Positions 29,038 to 39,622 are shown, counted from the first letter of the stretch. The stretch: DNA of 64,000 nucleotides from Thermoplasmata archaeon (GCA_022750335.1 JAKIVX010000001.1:5350-69349), one strand, 5' to 3'. The notes: generated from the sequence alone by a model not told the origin. Made by a program: numbers and translations.

Positions 29038-30195
29038 ATGTCCTCTCCTTCGGGTGGATACGTGTGGACGGACCGGTTCCTCGACTACGATTTCGGTCCG
29101 GACCACCCGTTCACCCAACGCAGTCGTCGCCTCGCGGTCCGCCTCTTGCAGGCCGTCCTCGCCCAGCAAGATGGGTCCCGGGTCGAGTTTCGCGACGAGG
29201 TTCCCGTCGCGCCGTGGGCCTACCTCGAGACGTTTCACGAACCGGAGTATCTGGAGCAGGTCTCGAGGGCGAGCAACAGCGAGCATCCCGGCTTCCTCGA
29301 CCAAGGGGATACCCCGGGATTCCCGGGCTGCTTCGAGGCGTCCGCCCGGATCGTCGCGGGGGCGGCGTGGGCCGTCGAGACCGCCCTTCGCACGAACCGC
29401 CCGACATTCCATCCGGCGGGAGGGCTCCACCACGCCCATCCCAGCCGTGCGAGCGGGTTTTGCATCCTGAACGACCTCGCCCTCGCGATCGTGGAAGCGG
29501 CGGGCGAGGGGCGGAAAGTGGCGTACATCGACATCGACGCGCACCATGGCGACGGGGTCATGTACGGTCTGTACGACTCGGGGGCCGTTCTCGACATCGA
29601 TTTTCATCAGGACGGGCGGACCCTGTTCCCTGGGACGGGTTTTCCCGAGGAATCGGGCCGGGGAGACGGGGCGGGCCTCAAGGTCAACATTCCCCTGCCC
29701 CCGGGAGCGGGCGACGAGACCCTGGCTCCGCTCTTCCGCCGATTGGTGCCTCCGCTGCTCCGGTCGTTCCGTCCCGAGCTCATCGTTCTCCAGCACGGTG
29801 CGGACGGACACGCCGGCGACCCGCTGACCCAGTTGCAGTACACCTCCCGCAGCTACGACGAGATCGACGCCCTCGTGCTCGACTTGGGTCGGGAACTGTG
29901 TCACTCCCGCGTCGTGGTGGCGGGGGGTGGGGGATACCGTCCGGAGTCGGTGGCCCGGGTCCTCGCCCGAGCTGGGATCGCGGCGCTGGGGCTCGAGATG
30001 CCCGCTCCGACGGACCCGTTGCCGCCCGCGTGGCGCGAAGAGTTCGAGGCCGAATGGGGCCGCGCCGCCCCACGAACCTGGCTCGACCCTCTCGAACAAG
30101 GTGGCCCTCACTCTTCGGGCGAAGTCGGGGCGGAGGTGGTCCGCGCTCTCGAACGAGCGCTCGGGCGCTCGTTCCCCCCTCCCGGACGGGACTAG
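29038..30195 (+). CDS. Histone deacetylase / AcuC-family deacetylase-like protein
   Basis: GGLHHAHPSRASGFCILNDLALAI; YIDIDAHHGDGV; VLQHGADGHAGDPL; AGGGGYRPES. Confidence 0.93.
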   Translation: MSSPSGGYVWTDRFLDYDFGPDHPFTQRSRRLAVRLLQAVLAQQDGSRVEFRDEVPVAPWAYLETFHEPEYLEQVSRASNSEHPGFLDQGDTPGFPGCFEASARIVAGAAWAVETALRTNRPTFHPAGGLHHAHPSRASGFCILNDLALAIVEAAGEGRKVAYIDIDAHHGDGVMYGLYDSGAVLDIDFHQDGRTLFPGTGFPEESGRGDGAGLKVNIPLPPGAGDETLAPLFRRLVPPLLRSFRPELIVLQHGADGHAGDPLTQLQYTSRSYDEIDALVLDLGRELCHSRVVVAGGGGYRPESVARVLARAGIAALGLEMPAPTDPLPPAWREEFEAEWGRAAPRTWLDPLEQGGPHSSGEVGAEVVRALERALGRSFPPPGRD

Positions 30196-31244
30196 AGTCG
30201 GTCGCCCCAGGTAGGGACGTCCAGTAGGTCTTGGTCGCTCGCACGGATCCCGCTCTCGACCTCGCGCCGGGAGAGTCGCTCGCCGACGGCGCCTCCGATC
30301 TTGGCCCGGACCACCGCCCGGCTCACGACCGTAGCGCCGATGCGGCGCAGCTCTTCCTCGACCCACTCGGTCACGGTACCGACATCGGACTCGGCCATGC
30401 GGGGAACGACCGAAGCGAGCAAGAGGTCCCGCTCGAGGAAGTAGCGAAGATACCCCGACAACGATCGCTGGGCTTCCGGGTCCAACTTCGGAGGCACCGT
30501 CGGGGGAGGCACCCGGCCGAGATGACGCTCGACACCCCCAGAGGCCCGCAGCTCGAGGGCCTCCCAGCCCCCGAGTTCCTCGGCGAGCGCAACGGGTCCG
30601 GCCCGCCCGTCGAAATACAGCGGGAGTAGTTCGAGTCCCTCGCTCGCGGTAGGTGGGTCCTCGGCAGGAAAGTCCTCCGGTTCGGGGAAGGGGAGACGGG
30701 TCCGAAGATCAGTTCGCACCGCGTCCTCGTCGACCCAGCGCCCTTCCCGCTCGAGGGATTGCACGATCCGCCCACGACGCCGCTCGGCCTCCTTCATTCG
30801 ACGGGTACTGCCGAGGTCGATACGTTCTCGGACCGCTTGAAGCTCCGAATCGAATCCCAGGGGAGCCGACCGGGACGAGTAGGACTCTGTCTCCGCGAGC
30901 GAGCTCAACTCCACGCCGGGGCAAGAGAGAACGAGACTGGCCTGGAGTCGGGGACCCAGTTGAACGTGGACCGGAAATTCCCGGCAGGGGTGGGGCCGGG
31001 CGGAGTGGACCGAACATCGGGATCCGTGGAGGAGTTGGCAGGCGCCTCCCTCGAGGTTGGCGCGCAGAAAGCTCGCGCCCCCGCTCTCGACGAATTCGGT
31101 CGCCGGCGCGATACGAAGGAGTTCTGGTCGTTCTTCCGGTTCGACCCGGGGCTGCGCAAAGCAACACAGCCCGCAGGAAGGTTGGCACGCGTACCGGAAC
31201 CCATTCAGGAGCTCGATGTCCAACCGATCCGCTCCCTCCCGCAC
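30192..31244 (-). CDS. YkgJ-like cysteine-cluster protein
   Basis: CQPSCGLCC ... CQLLHGSRCSVHSARPHPCREFP. GTG start inferred; the upstream ORF extension is antisense to the CBS gene. Confidence 0.8.
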   Translation of the reverse strand: MREGADRLDIELLNGFRYACQPSCGLCCFAQPRVEPEERPELLRIAPATEFVESGGASFLRANLEGGACQLLHGSRCSVHSARPHPCREFPVHVQLGPRLQASLVLSCPGVELSSLAETESYSSRSAPLGFDSELQAVRERIDLGSTRRMKEAERRRGRIVQSLEREGRWVDEDAVRTDLRTRLPFPEPEDFPAEDPPTASEGLELLPLYFDGRAGPVALAEELGGWEALELRASGGVERHLGRVPPPTVPPKLDPEAQRSLSGYLRYFLERDLLLASVVPRMAESDVGTVTEWVEEELRRIGATVVSRAVVRAKIGGAVGERLSRREVESGIRASDQDLLDVPTWGDRL

Positions 31245-31310
31245 GGTCGAACCTCTCCCCCCTGGTCGAAGACCGCAGGTTCTTATCGCTCTCCGTGCTG
31301 GCCGGGCGCG

Positions 31311-31751
31311 ATGGTGCTGCTCGCCCGCGACATCATGGACTCCCAGGTCCTGACCGTGCCCGGAAGCTCCGATGCGCTCTCCTGTGCGCAGATCATGGTC
31401 GCCCGGCGGAAGGGGTACGCCGTGGTCCAAGCTCCCGTCGGGACGGCGGTGGGAATCGTGACCGAGTGGGACTTCCTCGAGAAGGTACTGGCCGCGGGAC
31501 GGGATCCCTCCCGCGTGCTTGTCGCGGACCTCGCGAGCCCGATCGTACGGCCCTGCACTCCCGAGACCCCCGCCGAGGATGTGGTGGCGGTGATGGCGTC
31601 CGAGGGGATCCGTCGCATGATCGTACGGTCGGGCGACCAGGTGGTGGGGATCATCACCTCGCGCGACGTGCTCGCGATGTTCCGCCAGTACGTCGACAAA
31701 CTCTCCAGCGAGATCGCCGGGTACCACTCGGACCCTTCGCCGCTCGGCTAG
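31311..31751 (+). CDS. CBS-domain pair protein
   Basis: ARDIMDSQVLTVPGS...GIVTEWDFL...VVGIITSRDVLAMF. Confidence 0.88.
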   Translation: MVLLARDIMDSQVLTVPGSSDALSCAQIMVARRKGYAVVQAPVGTAVGIVTEWDFLEKVLAAGRDPSRVLVADLASPIVRPCTPETPAEDVVAVMASEGIRRMIVRSGDQVVGIITSRDVLAMFRQYVDKLSSEIAGYHSDPSPLG

Positions 31752-31855
31752 GGGCTCCGGGAGCCGTGTTATCTCTCTCGGTGCGCGACCGGTCCCAAAC
31801 CACTCGCCCCGGTCGTCTCCCACTTCCCACGGCCTGAAGGGCGGCGGGCACCCCG

Positions 31856-33304
31856 ATGCAGTACAAGTGGAAGGTCCTCTCCAACACCACCGTCGCCACC
31901 CTGATGGCGGCCATCGACACCAACATCGTACTCATCTCGCTCCCTACGATCGGACGCGAGCTTCCCGGAACGACCGCGACCACGCTGCTCTGGATCCTGC
32001 TCGGCTACTCGCTGCTCACCGCGGTCGTCCTCCTCAACTTCGGTCGGCTGTCCGATATGTTCGGACGGGTGCGGCTCTACATCCTGGGGTTCGCCATCTT
32101 CACCCTGGGGTCGCTCCTCTGCGGGTTCTCGCAGACCGGTCTCGAGCTCGTCCTGTTCCGCCTCGTCCAGGCCATCGGCGCGGGCTTCCTCTTCTCCAAT
32201 TCCGCTGCGATCATCACGGACGCCTTTCCGCCGAACGAGCGGGGCCGGGCGCTGGGAATCAACCAGGTGTCCATCGTCGTGGGCGCGGTCGCGGGCCTCA
32301 TCCTCGGCGGGATCATCACGTCCACCATCGGCTGGCGCTGGATCTTCTTCGTGAACGTGCCCATCGGTGTCCTCGCGACCCTCCGGGCCCGGGCCGACCT
32401 GCACGAGCTGGTGAAACCGGCCGAGAAACCCCACATTGACTATCTCGGGAATCTCTGTTTTGCGTTCGGCCTGACTCTCATCCTCCTCGGGGTCACCCTC
32501 GGGGCGCTCGAGGATGTCAGCGCAGCGGAGGCGTTCGGGATGGTGGTCCTCGGGGTCGCGCTCCTCGGCGCCTTCGTCTACGTCGAGTCGCGGGAAGCCG
32601 CCCCGATGCTCGACCTCTCGCTCTTCCGAAATCGGGAGTTTTCGGGGAGCGCGGTGTCGATGCTGCTGAACGCATTGGCGCGCGGGGCGTTCACGTTCGT
32701 CCTGGTCTTCTACCTGCAGGGACCGCCCCGCTTCCTGAGTCCGTTCACGGCGGGTCTCTTCCTCATTCCCGTCTCGGCCTCGCTCGCCACGTTCGGTCCC
32801 ATCAGCGGATGGCTCTCCGACCGGTACGGTCCCCGCTGGTTCCTCGTCTCGGGACTCGTCGTCTCGGCGGCCGGATTCCTCTGGCTGTCCACCATCAGCG
32901 CGAACGAGAGCTTCGTCGCGCTCGCCCCGCCCCTCATCCTCGTCGGGTCGGGGATGGGGCTGTTCGCCTCCCCTAACCGAGCGGCGATGATGTCCGCGGT
33001 CCCGCCGGGCCGGCGCGGCGTCGCGTCGGGCATCGGGACGACGTTCCTGAACGCGGGCAGCACCGTGAGCCTCGGGATCACGCTCATCGTCCTCGCCCAG
33101 GTCCTCCCGCATGCCGCGATCCTCGCGATCTTCCTCGGGTCTCCCTCCCAGGTCATCGGGCCCGGGGTCGCATCCGGCTTCCTGGAAGCGATCCACATCA
33201 TCTTCCTCGCGTCGGCGGTACTCATCCTGAGCGCGCTGGTCCCATCGATCCTGCGCAGTCGTCCCCCACCGGCCTCTCTGACCCCCGCGGCCGACGGCGA
33301 TTAG
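31856..33304 (+). CDS. MFS transporter, DHA2/EmrB-QacA-like
   Basis: ATLMAAIDTNIVLISLPTIGREL; GRLSDMFGRVRLYILGF; NVPIGVLA. Confidence 0.9.
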   Translation: MQYKWKVLSNTTVATLMAAIDTNIVLISLPTIGRELPGTTATTLLWILLGYSLLTAVVLLNFGRLSDMFGRVRLYILGFAIFTLGSLLCGFSQTGLELVLFRLVQAIGAGFLFSNSAAIITDAFPPNERGRALGINQVSIVVGAVAGLILGGIITSTIGWRWIFFVNVPIGVLATLRARADLHELVKPAEKPHIDYLGNLCFAFGLTLILLGVTLGALEDVSAAEAFGMVVLGVALLGAFVYVESREAAPMLDLSLFRNREFSGSAVSMLLNALARGAFTFVLVFYLQGPPRFLSPFTAGLFLIPVSASLATFGPISGWLSDRYGPRWFLVSGLVVSAAGFLWLSTISANESFVALAPPLILVGSGMGLFASPNRAAMMSAVPPGRRGVASGIGTTFLNAGSTVSLGITLIVLAQVLPHAAILAIFLGSPSQVIGPGVASGFLEAIHIIFLASAVLILSALVPSILRSRPPPASLTPAADGD

Positions 33305-33321
33305 CCTCTGCCGATCGCTCC

Positions 33322-34074
33322 TCAGCCGAACCGGCCCGTGACGTAGTTCTCGGTCAGTTTTTCCCGTGGGGCGTGGAAGATTTTCTCGGTCCGGTCCATC
33401 TCGACCAGCTTGCCGAGGTAGAAGAACGCCGTCGTGTCGGAGACCCGGACCGCCTGCGCCAGGTTGTGGGTCACGATCACGACCGTGTACCGGGTCTTCA
33501 GGTGCTGGAGGAGCGCCTCGATCTTGTTCGTGGCGATCGGGTCGAGGGCCGAGCAGGGCTCGTCCATGAGCAGGACCTCGGGCTGCACCGCGAGGGCCCG
33601 CGCGATGCAGAGCCGCTGCTGTTGACCTCCCGAGAGCCCAGTACCCGGCGCGTCCAGGTCGTCCTTCACTTCGTCCCAGAGGCCGGCCAATTCGAGGGCC
33701 TCCACGACGCCCTGATCGAGTTCGGCCCGGTGCCGGACCCCGAGCAACCGGAGGCCGGCGGCGACGTTCTCGAAGACGGACATGTTCGGGAAGGGGCTGG
33801 GGCGCTGGAACACCATCCCGACCCGGAAGCGCACGCTGACGGCGTCCTTCTTCCCCAGGTCCTCCCCGTCCAGGAGGATCGACCCCGAGACCCGAGCACC
33901 CGGCGTCTCCTCGTGGAGGCGGTTGAGGCACCGCAGGAAGGTCGACTTTCCGCACCCGGAGGGTCCGATGATCGCCGTGACCGACCCCTCGGGGATGGCG
34001 AGGGAAATGTCGTAGAGGGCCTGTCGACGGCCGTACCAGGCGTTGACCCCCGTCGCTTCCATCTTCACCCCCAT
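33322..34074 (-). CDS. pstB: Phosphate ABC transporter ATP-binding protein
   Basis: [67 protein letters not shown]. Confidence 0.95.
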   Translation of the reverse strand: MGVKMEATGVNAWYGRRQALYDISLAIPEGSVTAIIGPSGCGKSTFLRCLNRLHEETPGARVSGSILLDGEDLGKKDAVSVRFRVGMVFQRPSPFPNMSVFENVAAGLRLLGVRHRAELDQGVVEALELAGLWDEVKDDLDAPGTGLSGGQQQRLCIARALAVQPEVLLMDEPCSALDPIATNKIEALLQHLKTRYTVVIVTHNLAQAVRVSDTTAFFYLGKLVEMDRTEKIFHAPREKLTENYVTGRFG

Positions 34075-34078
34075 CGGC

Positions 34079-35971
34079 CTACTCTCCTTCCGGCGCCGCA
34101 GCTCCCGAACGGACGGCGAGCCGGGCCACGAGACTGATGCCGAGCATCATCGCCAGCAGCACCAGCGCCGCGCCGTAGGCGTCCGTCCGAAGGTTCTGGT
34201 ACGACGAGGCGAAGTTGGCGAAGATGAACGGAGTGAGCGCGGCGGTCTGGGTGTTCAAGCTTGAGAACCAGAAGCTGCTCCCCCCCGCGGTGAGGAGGAG
34301 CGCCGCGGTGTCCCCGAGGGCCCGCGACGCGGCGAGCAGGATTCCCGTCACGAGGGCGCTGCGCGCGCTCCCGAGCACCACCCGCACCGTGACCCGATGC
34401 CGCGGGAACCCAAGCGCCGTCGCGGATTCCCGGACCCCGGTGGGAACGGAACGCAGGGCTTCGATCGTGGCCCGCGTGACGATCGGGATCATGATGACCG
34501 ACAGGGCCACCCCACCGGAGAGGGCGCTGAGCGCCGCGTTGTGGTCGAAGTAGATGAAGAGCACGAAGACGAACACGCCGAGGATGATGGTCGGGATCCC
34601 GGTCATCACGTCGGCGAGGAAACCGACCAATTTTCCGAACGAGTTCCGGCCGTACTCCGCGACGTAGATCCCCGCCAGGAGTCCCATCGGAACGGCGATC
34701 AGCGCGCCGAGCCCGAGCATGATGAACGTCCCCTGGATCGCCGGACCGATCCCGCCGAGAGAGCACGTCGTGAAGGGGTTCGGGTTGCAGCCGAGCGGCG
34801 GGAGCGAGGTGTAGAACGATGGTTGCACGACCGCCGGTCCTCCCAGTCTGGCCAGCGTCAGGATGACGCTGGCGAGCGGGGCGATGGCGATGACGAGACA
34901 GAGGACGGTGAGACCCACGACCGTCCACTGGACTCCCCGACGCCGGACCAAGCGGGACCGGACCCCAGCGGCGACCCGCGCCCGCCACGCCGGAGGCTCT
35001 CCTCCGGTCCCCGGCTCCGCGGGGGAGGTCGCGGCCAAGACGAGCGAGCGGCGGGACCGGCGATGACGGCGCGGCCGGTCCGGGCTCCCTCCCTCGGTCG
35101 CCGACCCGAAACGCCACAGGAGTCCACGAGCCACGACGTTGACGAGCACGGTGATCGCGAGGAGGATCAGCGCCATCTCGAGCAGCGCCTGGTAGGCGAG
35201 GCTGGCAGGGGTCAACTCGCTGAAATTGTTCACGATCCATGAGGCGAGGGTCGCTCCCGGCGAGAAGATGGTACCCGGAAGGATGTAGACATTTCCGATG
35301 ACCATCGTGACCGCGATCGTTTCCCCGAGGGCCCGACCGAGTCCCAGCATGATGCCCGCGACGATGCCGGTTCGGGCGGGGCCCAGCACGGCCATCCGCG
35401 TCGCTTCCCACCGCGTCGCCCCGAGGCTGAGGGCCGACTCCCGGTAGATGCGGGGGACGGCGAGCATCGATTCGCGCGATATCGCGGCGATGGTGGGAAG
35501 GATCATCACCGTCAGGACCAGCGTCGCGGTCAGGAGGTCGTAGCCGAGGGAGCCCGACGGCGGGAACGGCCACCGACCGCCGGTGAGGGAGGTCAGACCC
35601 GGCTCGATAGTCGAGTTCATGAGGGGAACGATGACGAAGAACGCCCAGAATCCGTAGACGACCGACGGGATGGCAGCCGATAGGTCGACGACGTAGGTGA
35701 GGGGCCGGCGCAGCCACGCGGGCGCGATCTGGGTGAGAAAGATGGCGACTCCCAGCGCGATCGGAACGGCGAGCAGGAGAGCGAAGAGGCTAGTGAGGAT
35801 GGTGTCGACGATGGCCGGGCCGGCGCCGAAGACGTTGTGCGGCTCGTCCCAGACGGTGCCGAAGAGGAATCCGATTCCAAAGTGGGTCAGCGAGGGCCAC
35901 GCGGATTCGACCAGGAACCCCGTGAGCAACGCCAGGAGGACGAGGATCCCGAGCGCCGCGAGGCCGGCCAC
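34079..35971 (-). CDS. pstCA: Fused phosphate ABC permease PstC-PstA
   Basis: PstC-like half ([37 protein letters not shown]) joined by a basic linker to a PstA-like half ([39 protein letters not shown]) in one ORF. True start may be slightly upstream. Confidence 0.88.
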   Translation of the reverse strand: MAGLAALGILVLLALLTGFLVESAWPSLTHFGIGFLFGTVWDEPHNVFGAGPAIVDTILTSLFALLLAVPIALGVAIFLTQIAPAWLRRPLTYVVDLSAAIPSVVYGFWAFFVIVPLMNSTIEPGLTSLTGGRWPFPPSGSLGYDLLTATLVLTVMILPTIAAISRESMLAVPRIYRESALSLGATRWEATRMAVLGPARTGIVAGIMLGLGRALGETIAVTMVIGNVYILPGTIFSPGATLASWIVNNFSELTPASLAYQALLEMALILLAITVLVNVVARGLLWRFGSATEGGSPDRPRRHRRSRRSLVLAATSPAEPGTGGEPPAWRARVAAGVRSRLVRRRGVQWTVVGLTVLCLVIAIAPLASVILTLARLGGPAVVQPSFYTSLPPLGCNPNPFTTCSLGGIGPAIQGTFIMLGLGALIAVPMGLLAGIYVAEYGRNSFGKLVGFLADVMTGIPTIILGVFVFVLFIYFDHNAALSALSGGVALSVIMIPIVTRATIEALRSVPTGVRESATALGFPRHRVTVRVVLGSARSALVTGILLAASRALGDTAALLLTAGGSSFWFSSLNTQTAALTPFIFANFASSYQNLRTDAYGAALVLLAMMLGISLVARLAVRSGAAAPEGE

Positions 35972-36083
35972 TCCGTGAAAGGTCCGACCCAGCCACCGGA
36001 GGAGGCGGATCCGTTGGGCGAGCGGGGCCCCTTGGGGGAGCCCCGCCTTGGGTTGCTTCGTCGGTGCTACGTTCGGCCCCCCC

Positions 36084-37334
36084 TCAGCACGAAGGGATCG
36101 ACGCTCCGTTGTACGTCATCGTTCCGATCCCCGTCACGTCATTCTGTAGGACCGAGTTGGGGAGTGCGGGGTAGTATAGGTTGGCCCCGGACGCGTAGCT
36201 CTGACCCTCGGTCGACGAGACGACCCAGGCGAGCCACTGCACCAGGACCTGGGACTTCACCAGGGTGGGGGCAAAGCCCTTGTCGGTCGCCTTGTAGACG
36301 TAGAGATAGATGAACGTCGCGAGCGGGTAATCGCCTACCCCTTTCGCGTTGATCATGCTCACGTTGTACCAACTCGAGCCGGCCGAGGCCGACGGAAGCG
36401 ACGACAGGGCGGCGACCTTGTCGGCGATCGCCGTCGTGGTGTCGGCGAGCGTCGGGGCGATGAACTTCCCCGAAGGGTTCTCGATCGCAGCGTACCCGAT
36501 GTTCTTGCTGTTCAGGTTGATCACGTCGGTGAGGTCGCTGTAGCTGATGGTATACTGGGTCGAGTTGACGATGCTCAGCAACGCCGAGTTCGAGGACTGG
36601 GCGGTCTGCTTGGCCCCCGCCGGGAACTTGACCGACAGGCCCTGCCCGACCGTGTGGTTCCAGTACGTGCTCTCCTGGGACAGGTAGCTCGTGAAGACAT
36701 ACGTCGTTCCCGCCGAGCCGGACCGGTCGACCGTGGTGATCGTGGCGTTCGGGAGGGTGACGCCTGGGTTCAGGGAGGCGATCGTCGCGTTGTCCCAGTT
36801 CGTGATGGTCCCGTTCCAGATGTCGGCCAGGACCGCTCCCGTGAGGTTCAGGTGGGTCGAAATCGGGAGGGCGCTCCCCAGGTTGTAGACGATCGTGATC
36901 GCGCTCCCCGTGATGGGCAGCGTGAGCGCAGGAGACGGGAGAGCGGCAGACTCGGTCGAGGAGAGAGGGTTGTCCGCGATCGCGAAATCGATACTCGCGG
37001 AAGTAAAGTGGGTGATTCCGGTCCCCGAGCCGGCACCGGGGTAGTTGACCTGGTTGCCGGTCTGGGACGCGTACGCCGCACCCCAAGCGAGGACGAGAGG
37101 GGTGGCGATCTGGGCACCATCTCCCTGCAGGGTGACCGGCCCGCAGACGGCGCTCTTGGTCTTCGCTCCGATCCAATGCTCTTCGTACGCGAGCCCGACC
37201 CCGCCCACGACGATGACGAGGACCACGACGACGGCGACGATCAACATCGTGTTGGACTTGCGTCGCACCACCGGCGGCGAATTCGAAGGCGCAGGGGGGG
37301 CGCTCCCATCGGCGGCGACGGATGTTCCGCTCAT
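36084..37334 (-). CDS. pstS: Phosphate-binding protein PstS-like, N-terminally TM-anchored
   Basis: TM MLIVAVVVVLVIVVGGVGLAY; GAGSGTGITHFTSASIDFAIADNPL; order pstS-pstCA-pstB. Start trimmed to MSGTSVAADG. Confidence 0.88.
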   Translation of the reverse strand: MSGTSVAADGSAPPAPSNSPPVVRRKSNTMLIVAVVVVLVIVVGGVGLAYEEHWIGAKTKSAVCGPVTLQGDGAQIATPLVLAWGAAYASQTGNQVNYPGAGSGTGITHFTSASIDFAIADNPLSSTESAALPSPALTLPITGSAITIVYNLGSALPISTHLNLTGAVLADIWNGTITNWDNATIASLNPGVTLPNATITTVDRSGSAGTTYVFTSYLSQESTYWNHTVGQGLSVKFPAGAKQTAQSSNSALLSIVNSTQYTISYSDLTDVINLNSKNIGYAAIENPSGKFIAPTLADTTTAIADKVAALSSLPSASAGSSWYNVSMINAKGVGDYPLATFIYLYVYKATDKGFAPTLVKSQVLVQWLAWVVSSTEGQSYASGANLYYPALPNSVLQNDVTGIGTMTYNGASIPSC

Positions 37335-37448
37335 CGGCCGGCCTCCGAGTTTGTCGAGGGTTCGCCGTTCGGCGTCCGCAGCTTTTGCACCCGCACCGGG
37401 GGTTCGGTCATACAGGCGGCCGAGAAAGGGGGGGTGTGATATCCCATC

Positions 37449-37496
37449 GGAAAAGCGCACGTTTTCCTTGCGGATGCGCAAATTTCGTATAATTTG
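37449..37496. promoter_or_regulatory. Candidate pstS/cysC divergent control region with two inverted repeats and an AT-rich element
   Basis: GGAAAA-gcgcacg-TTTTCC (37449-37467) and CAAATT-tcgtat-AATTTG (37479-37496) between divergent pstS and cysC. Confidence 0.5.
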
Positions 37497-37703
37497 TCCT
37501 ACGATACCCGCAGAAAGTGAGAATCTTCGTCAGCCGGAAATCGACCAGCGGCGATGCCCGGCGGCCCGGATTCGACCCGAAGCCGGACCTCCGCTGTCCC
37601 ATTGCCAATTCGGAAGCGAAGATGGGCCGACCCGATGGGGGGACCAATCCAGGGTCCTCCCTCCCCCGCGCGGTCGTCGCGCGGGAGTCCGGGCCCCATC
37701 CAA

Positions 37704-38285
37704 ATGTATTCATTCGTCGAGCGGCGTCGGGGGCCGATGCCGGAAGCCGGGTCGGCCGAGCGTGACGGGTTCGTGGTCTGGATCGAGGGACTCTCTGGAT
37801 CCGGAAAGACCACGCTCTCGGCTGAGGTAGCGAAGCGTCTCCGCGCCTCTGGCTGGAAGACGGAGGTGCTGGACGGCGATGAGGTTCGCCGCATGGTTTT
37901 CCCGGAACTCGGATGGTCGCGCAAGGACCGGGAGACCCATGCCCGACGGGTGAGCTACGTCGCCCATCTGCTCGCTCGGAATGGCGTCGCGGTCGTGGTG
38001 GCGATGATCACCCCGTACGAGACCTCCCGGCAGGCAGCACGCTCCGTACAGGGCCCTCGGTTCACCGAGGTGTGGCTGACGTGCCCTATCGAGGTCTGCC
38101 GAACGAGGGATCCCAAGGGAATCTACAGTCGCCCCGCTGGGTCGTCCCCTTCGCATGTCACGGGAGTCGATGACCCTTTCGAAGAACCCTTGAACCCCGA
38201 CCTCATTGTCGACACCTCGTCGGCTCCGGTCGAGGCATCCGTTCAGCGGATCCTGGGGCATCTCCAGGCCCGCGGTTTCACCTGA
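37704..38285 (+). CDS. cysC: Adenylyl-sulfate kinase
   Basis: VVWIEGLSGSGKTTLSAEVAKRL; EVLDGDEVRRMVFPELGWSRKDRETHARRV. Confidence 0.93.
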   Translation: MYSFVERRRGPMPEAGSAERDGFVVWIEGLSGSGKTTLSAEVAKRLRASGWKTEVLDGDEVRRMVFPELGWSRKDRETHARRVSYVAHLLARNGVAVVVAMITPYETSRQAARSVQGPRFTEVWLTCPIEVCRTRDPKGIYSRPAGSSPSHVTGVDDPFEEPLNPDLIVDTSSAPVEASVQRILGHLQARGFT

Positions 38286-38307
38286 TCCGACGTTCGCCCG
38301 CGCCGCC

Positions 38308-38985
38308 CTAGGGACCGCGGGACGGAGGGGTCTCCGAACTATTCGGAGAAGAGTCCGACCCCCGTAGTCGGCGGAGGACGTGGGCGCGCACTTCCGCGTC
38401 TCGGGGAGCGCCCCGGGTGCGCAACGCCTCGGCGACCGCGAGTTGGTGGGCCCTGGGCCGGTTCCCACCGAACTTGAACTTGGCTCGCACGTCCCGGATG
38501 GTGAGCCGGAGTCCCCGGATCGCCCCGAACTGCTGGGCGTAGGGATTGTCGCCGGCCTCGATGGGTTCGTGGCGGCCCTCGGGCTGGAAGTGGGCCATGA
38601 GGTCGGTCAGCAGTCGCGCGAGCTCGGCCGGGTCGTCCACGATCGCCGTTCCGCACCGGAGCTGAACTGTGGCGTAGTATGAGGTGGGGACCCCCCATTC
38701 CTCCGGCGCCTCCTCGCCGGCGTTCACGTAGCTGGGAATGTAGGCATACTCGCCGATCACCGAAAGGATGGCCACCGGCCGCTCCACCAGCGCCGCCCAC
38801 ACGGGGTTGTCCCGGACGAAATGAAGGACCACGGTCTCCTTCCCGTCGAAGGCGAAATGGCTTGGGCTCACTATCGGAAACTCGCGACCCGCACCGGGAG
38901 CGATCAAGGTTCCGAAGTCCTGTTCGAGGAGCAAGGTCCGCCACTCGTCGTCGGTGAGTGCGCGGTCCGAGGGGCGGATGATCAT
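38308..38985 (-). CDS. PaiB-like FMN-binding protein
   Basis: Split-barrel pattern with EEWGVPTSYYATVQLRCGTAIVDDPAELARLLTDLMAHFQPEGR. Confidence 0.65.
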   Translation of the reverse strand: MIIRPSDRALTDDEWRTLLLEQDFGTLIAPGAGREFPIVSPSHFAFDGKETVVLHFVRDNPVWAALVERPVAILSVIGEYAYIPSYVNAGEEAPEEWGVPTSYYATVQLRCGTAIVDDPAELARLLTDLMAHFQPEGRHEPIEAGDNPYAQQFGAIRGLRLTIRDVRAKFKFGGNRPRAHQLAVAEALRTRGAPRDAEVRAHVLRRLRGSDSSPNSSETPPSRGP

Positions 38986-39118
38986 TCGAGGTAGCTCCCT
39001 CCGTCTCCAGCGGTCAAAGCGATTCCCTCCTTAAACCGGGTCTTTCCCGGCGGCGCCGGGAATCGAACTCGTTTCCGATGAATCCCGACGGTCTCGTCGA
39101 GTGGGAGCGCACGCATCT

Positions 39119-39622
39119 CTAGTATTCGCCCTTGAGGCGATCCTTGGCACTTCGGTTGATGAGGGGGCCGCTGAGAAGGTTCGCATTGCTTACCGAGGCG
39201 ACGTTCCCGTCATCCAGCCGTAGCCAGACCGTGACCAGCCCGATCTGGACCACCCGCCCCGTAATTCCGCTCACCGTGATCGTGTCATTGACCCGGAGCA
39301 TGCGATTCTGGAGCAGGATGAAGCCCGCGATGATGTTCGCGAGCGTCGTTTGAAGGGCCAGGGTTGCTGCCAGCCCGACGAGGGCGGAGAAGGTAAGGCC
39401 GGAAATGAGGCTGATCGGGCCCACGAGACTGAACGACGTCGCCGCGGCGATGGCGACCGCTACGATCGTGATGCCTACCCGTGCGCCCCGGACCGACGTC
39501 GGGGGCGCGCCGCGATCCCGCAGTCGGGTAGACGCTGCCCGAGCGATGACGAAGCCGACCGCCAGGATGACGGCGGCCGCGATGACCGCCTCGATCTCGG
39601 GTGCGTACTCCCAGATGGTCAT
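39119..39622 (-). CDS. Small MscS-family mechanosensitive channel-like protein
   Basis: ALQTTLANIIAGFILLQNRMLRVNDTITVSGITGRVVQIGLVTVWLRLDDGNVASVSNANLL. Start trimmed to MTIWEY; TATA-like ATTAATAT just upstream. Confidence 0.82.
   Translation of the reverse strand: MTIWEYAPEIEAVIAAAVILAVGFVIARAASTRLRDRGAPPTSVRGARVGITIVAVAIAAATSFSLVGPISLISGLTFSALVGLAATLALQTTLANIIAGFILLQNRMLRVNDTITVSGITGRVVQIGLVTVWLRLDDGNVASVSNANLLSGPLINRSAKDRLKGEY

Noticed and set aside
29064-30227. 387-aa plus-strand ORF in another frame of the deacetylase gene
   Set aside because: Overlaps the HDAC-family gene that has all catalytic motifs; Arg/Gly/Pro-rich shadow frame.
31769-33955. 728-aa minus-strand ORF opposite the MFS transporter and pstB
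   Set aside because: Composition is R/E/D/G-rich and low complexity, antisense to a clear MFS gene and out of frame with pstB; typical high-GC shadow ORF.
34065-35717. 550-aa minus-strand ORF overlapping PstCA in a different frame
   Set aside because: PstCA frame has clear permease motifs and hydrophobic TM pattern; this frame is R/G/H-rich.
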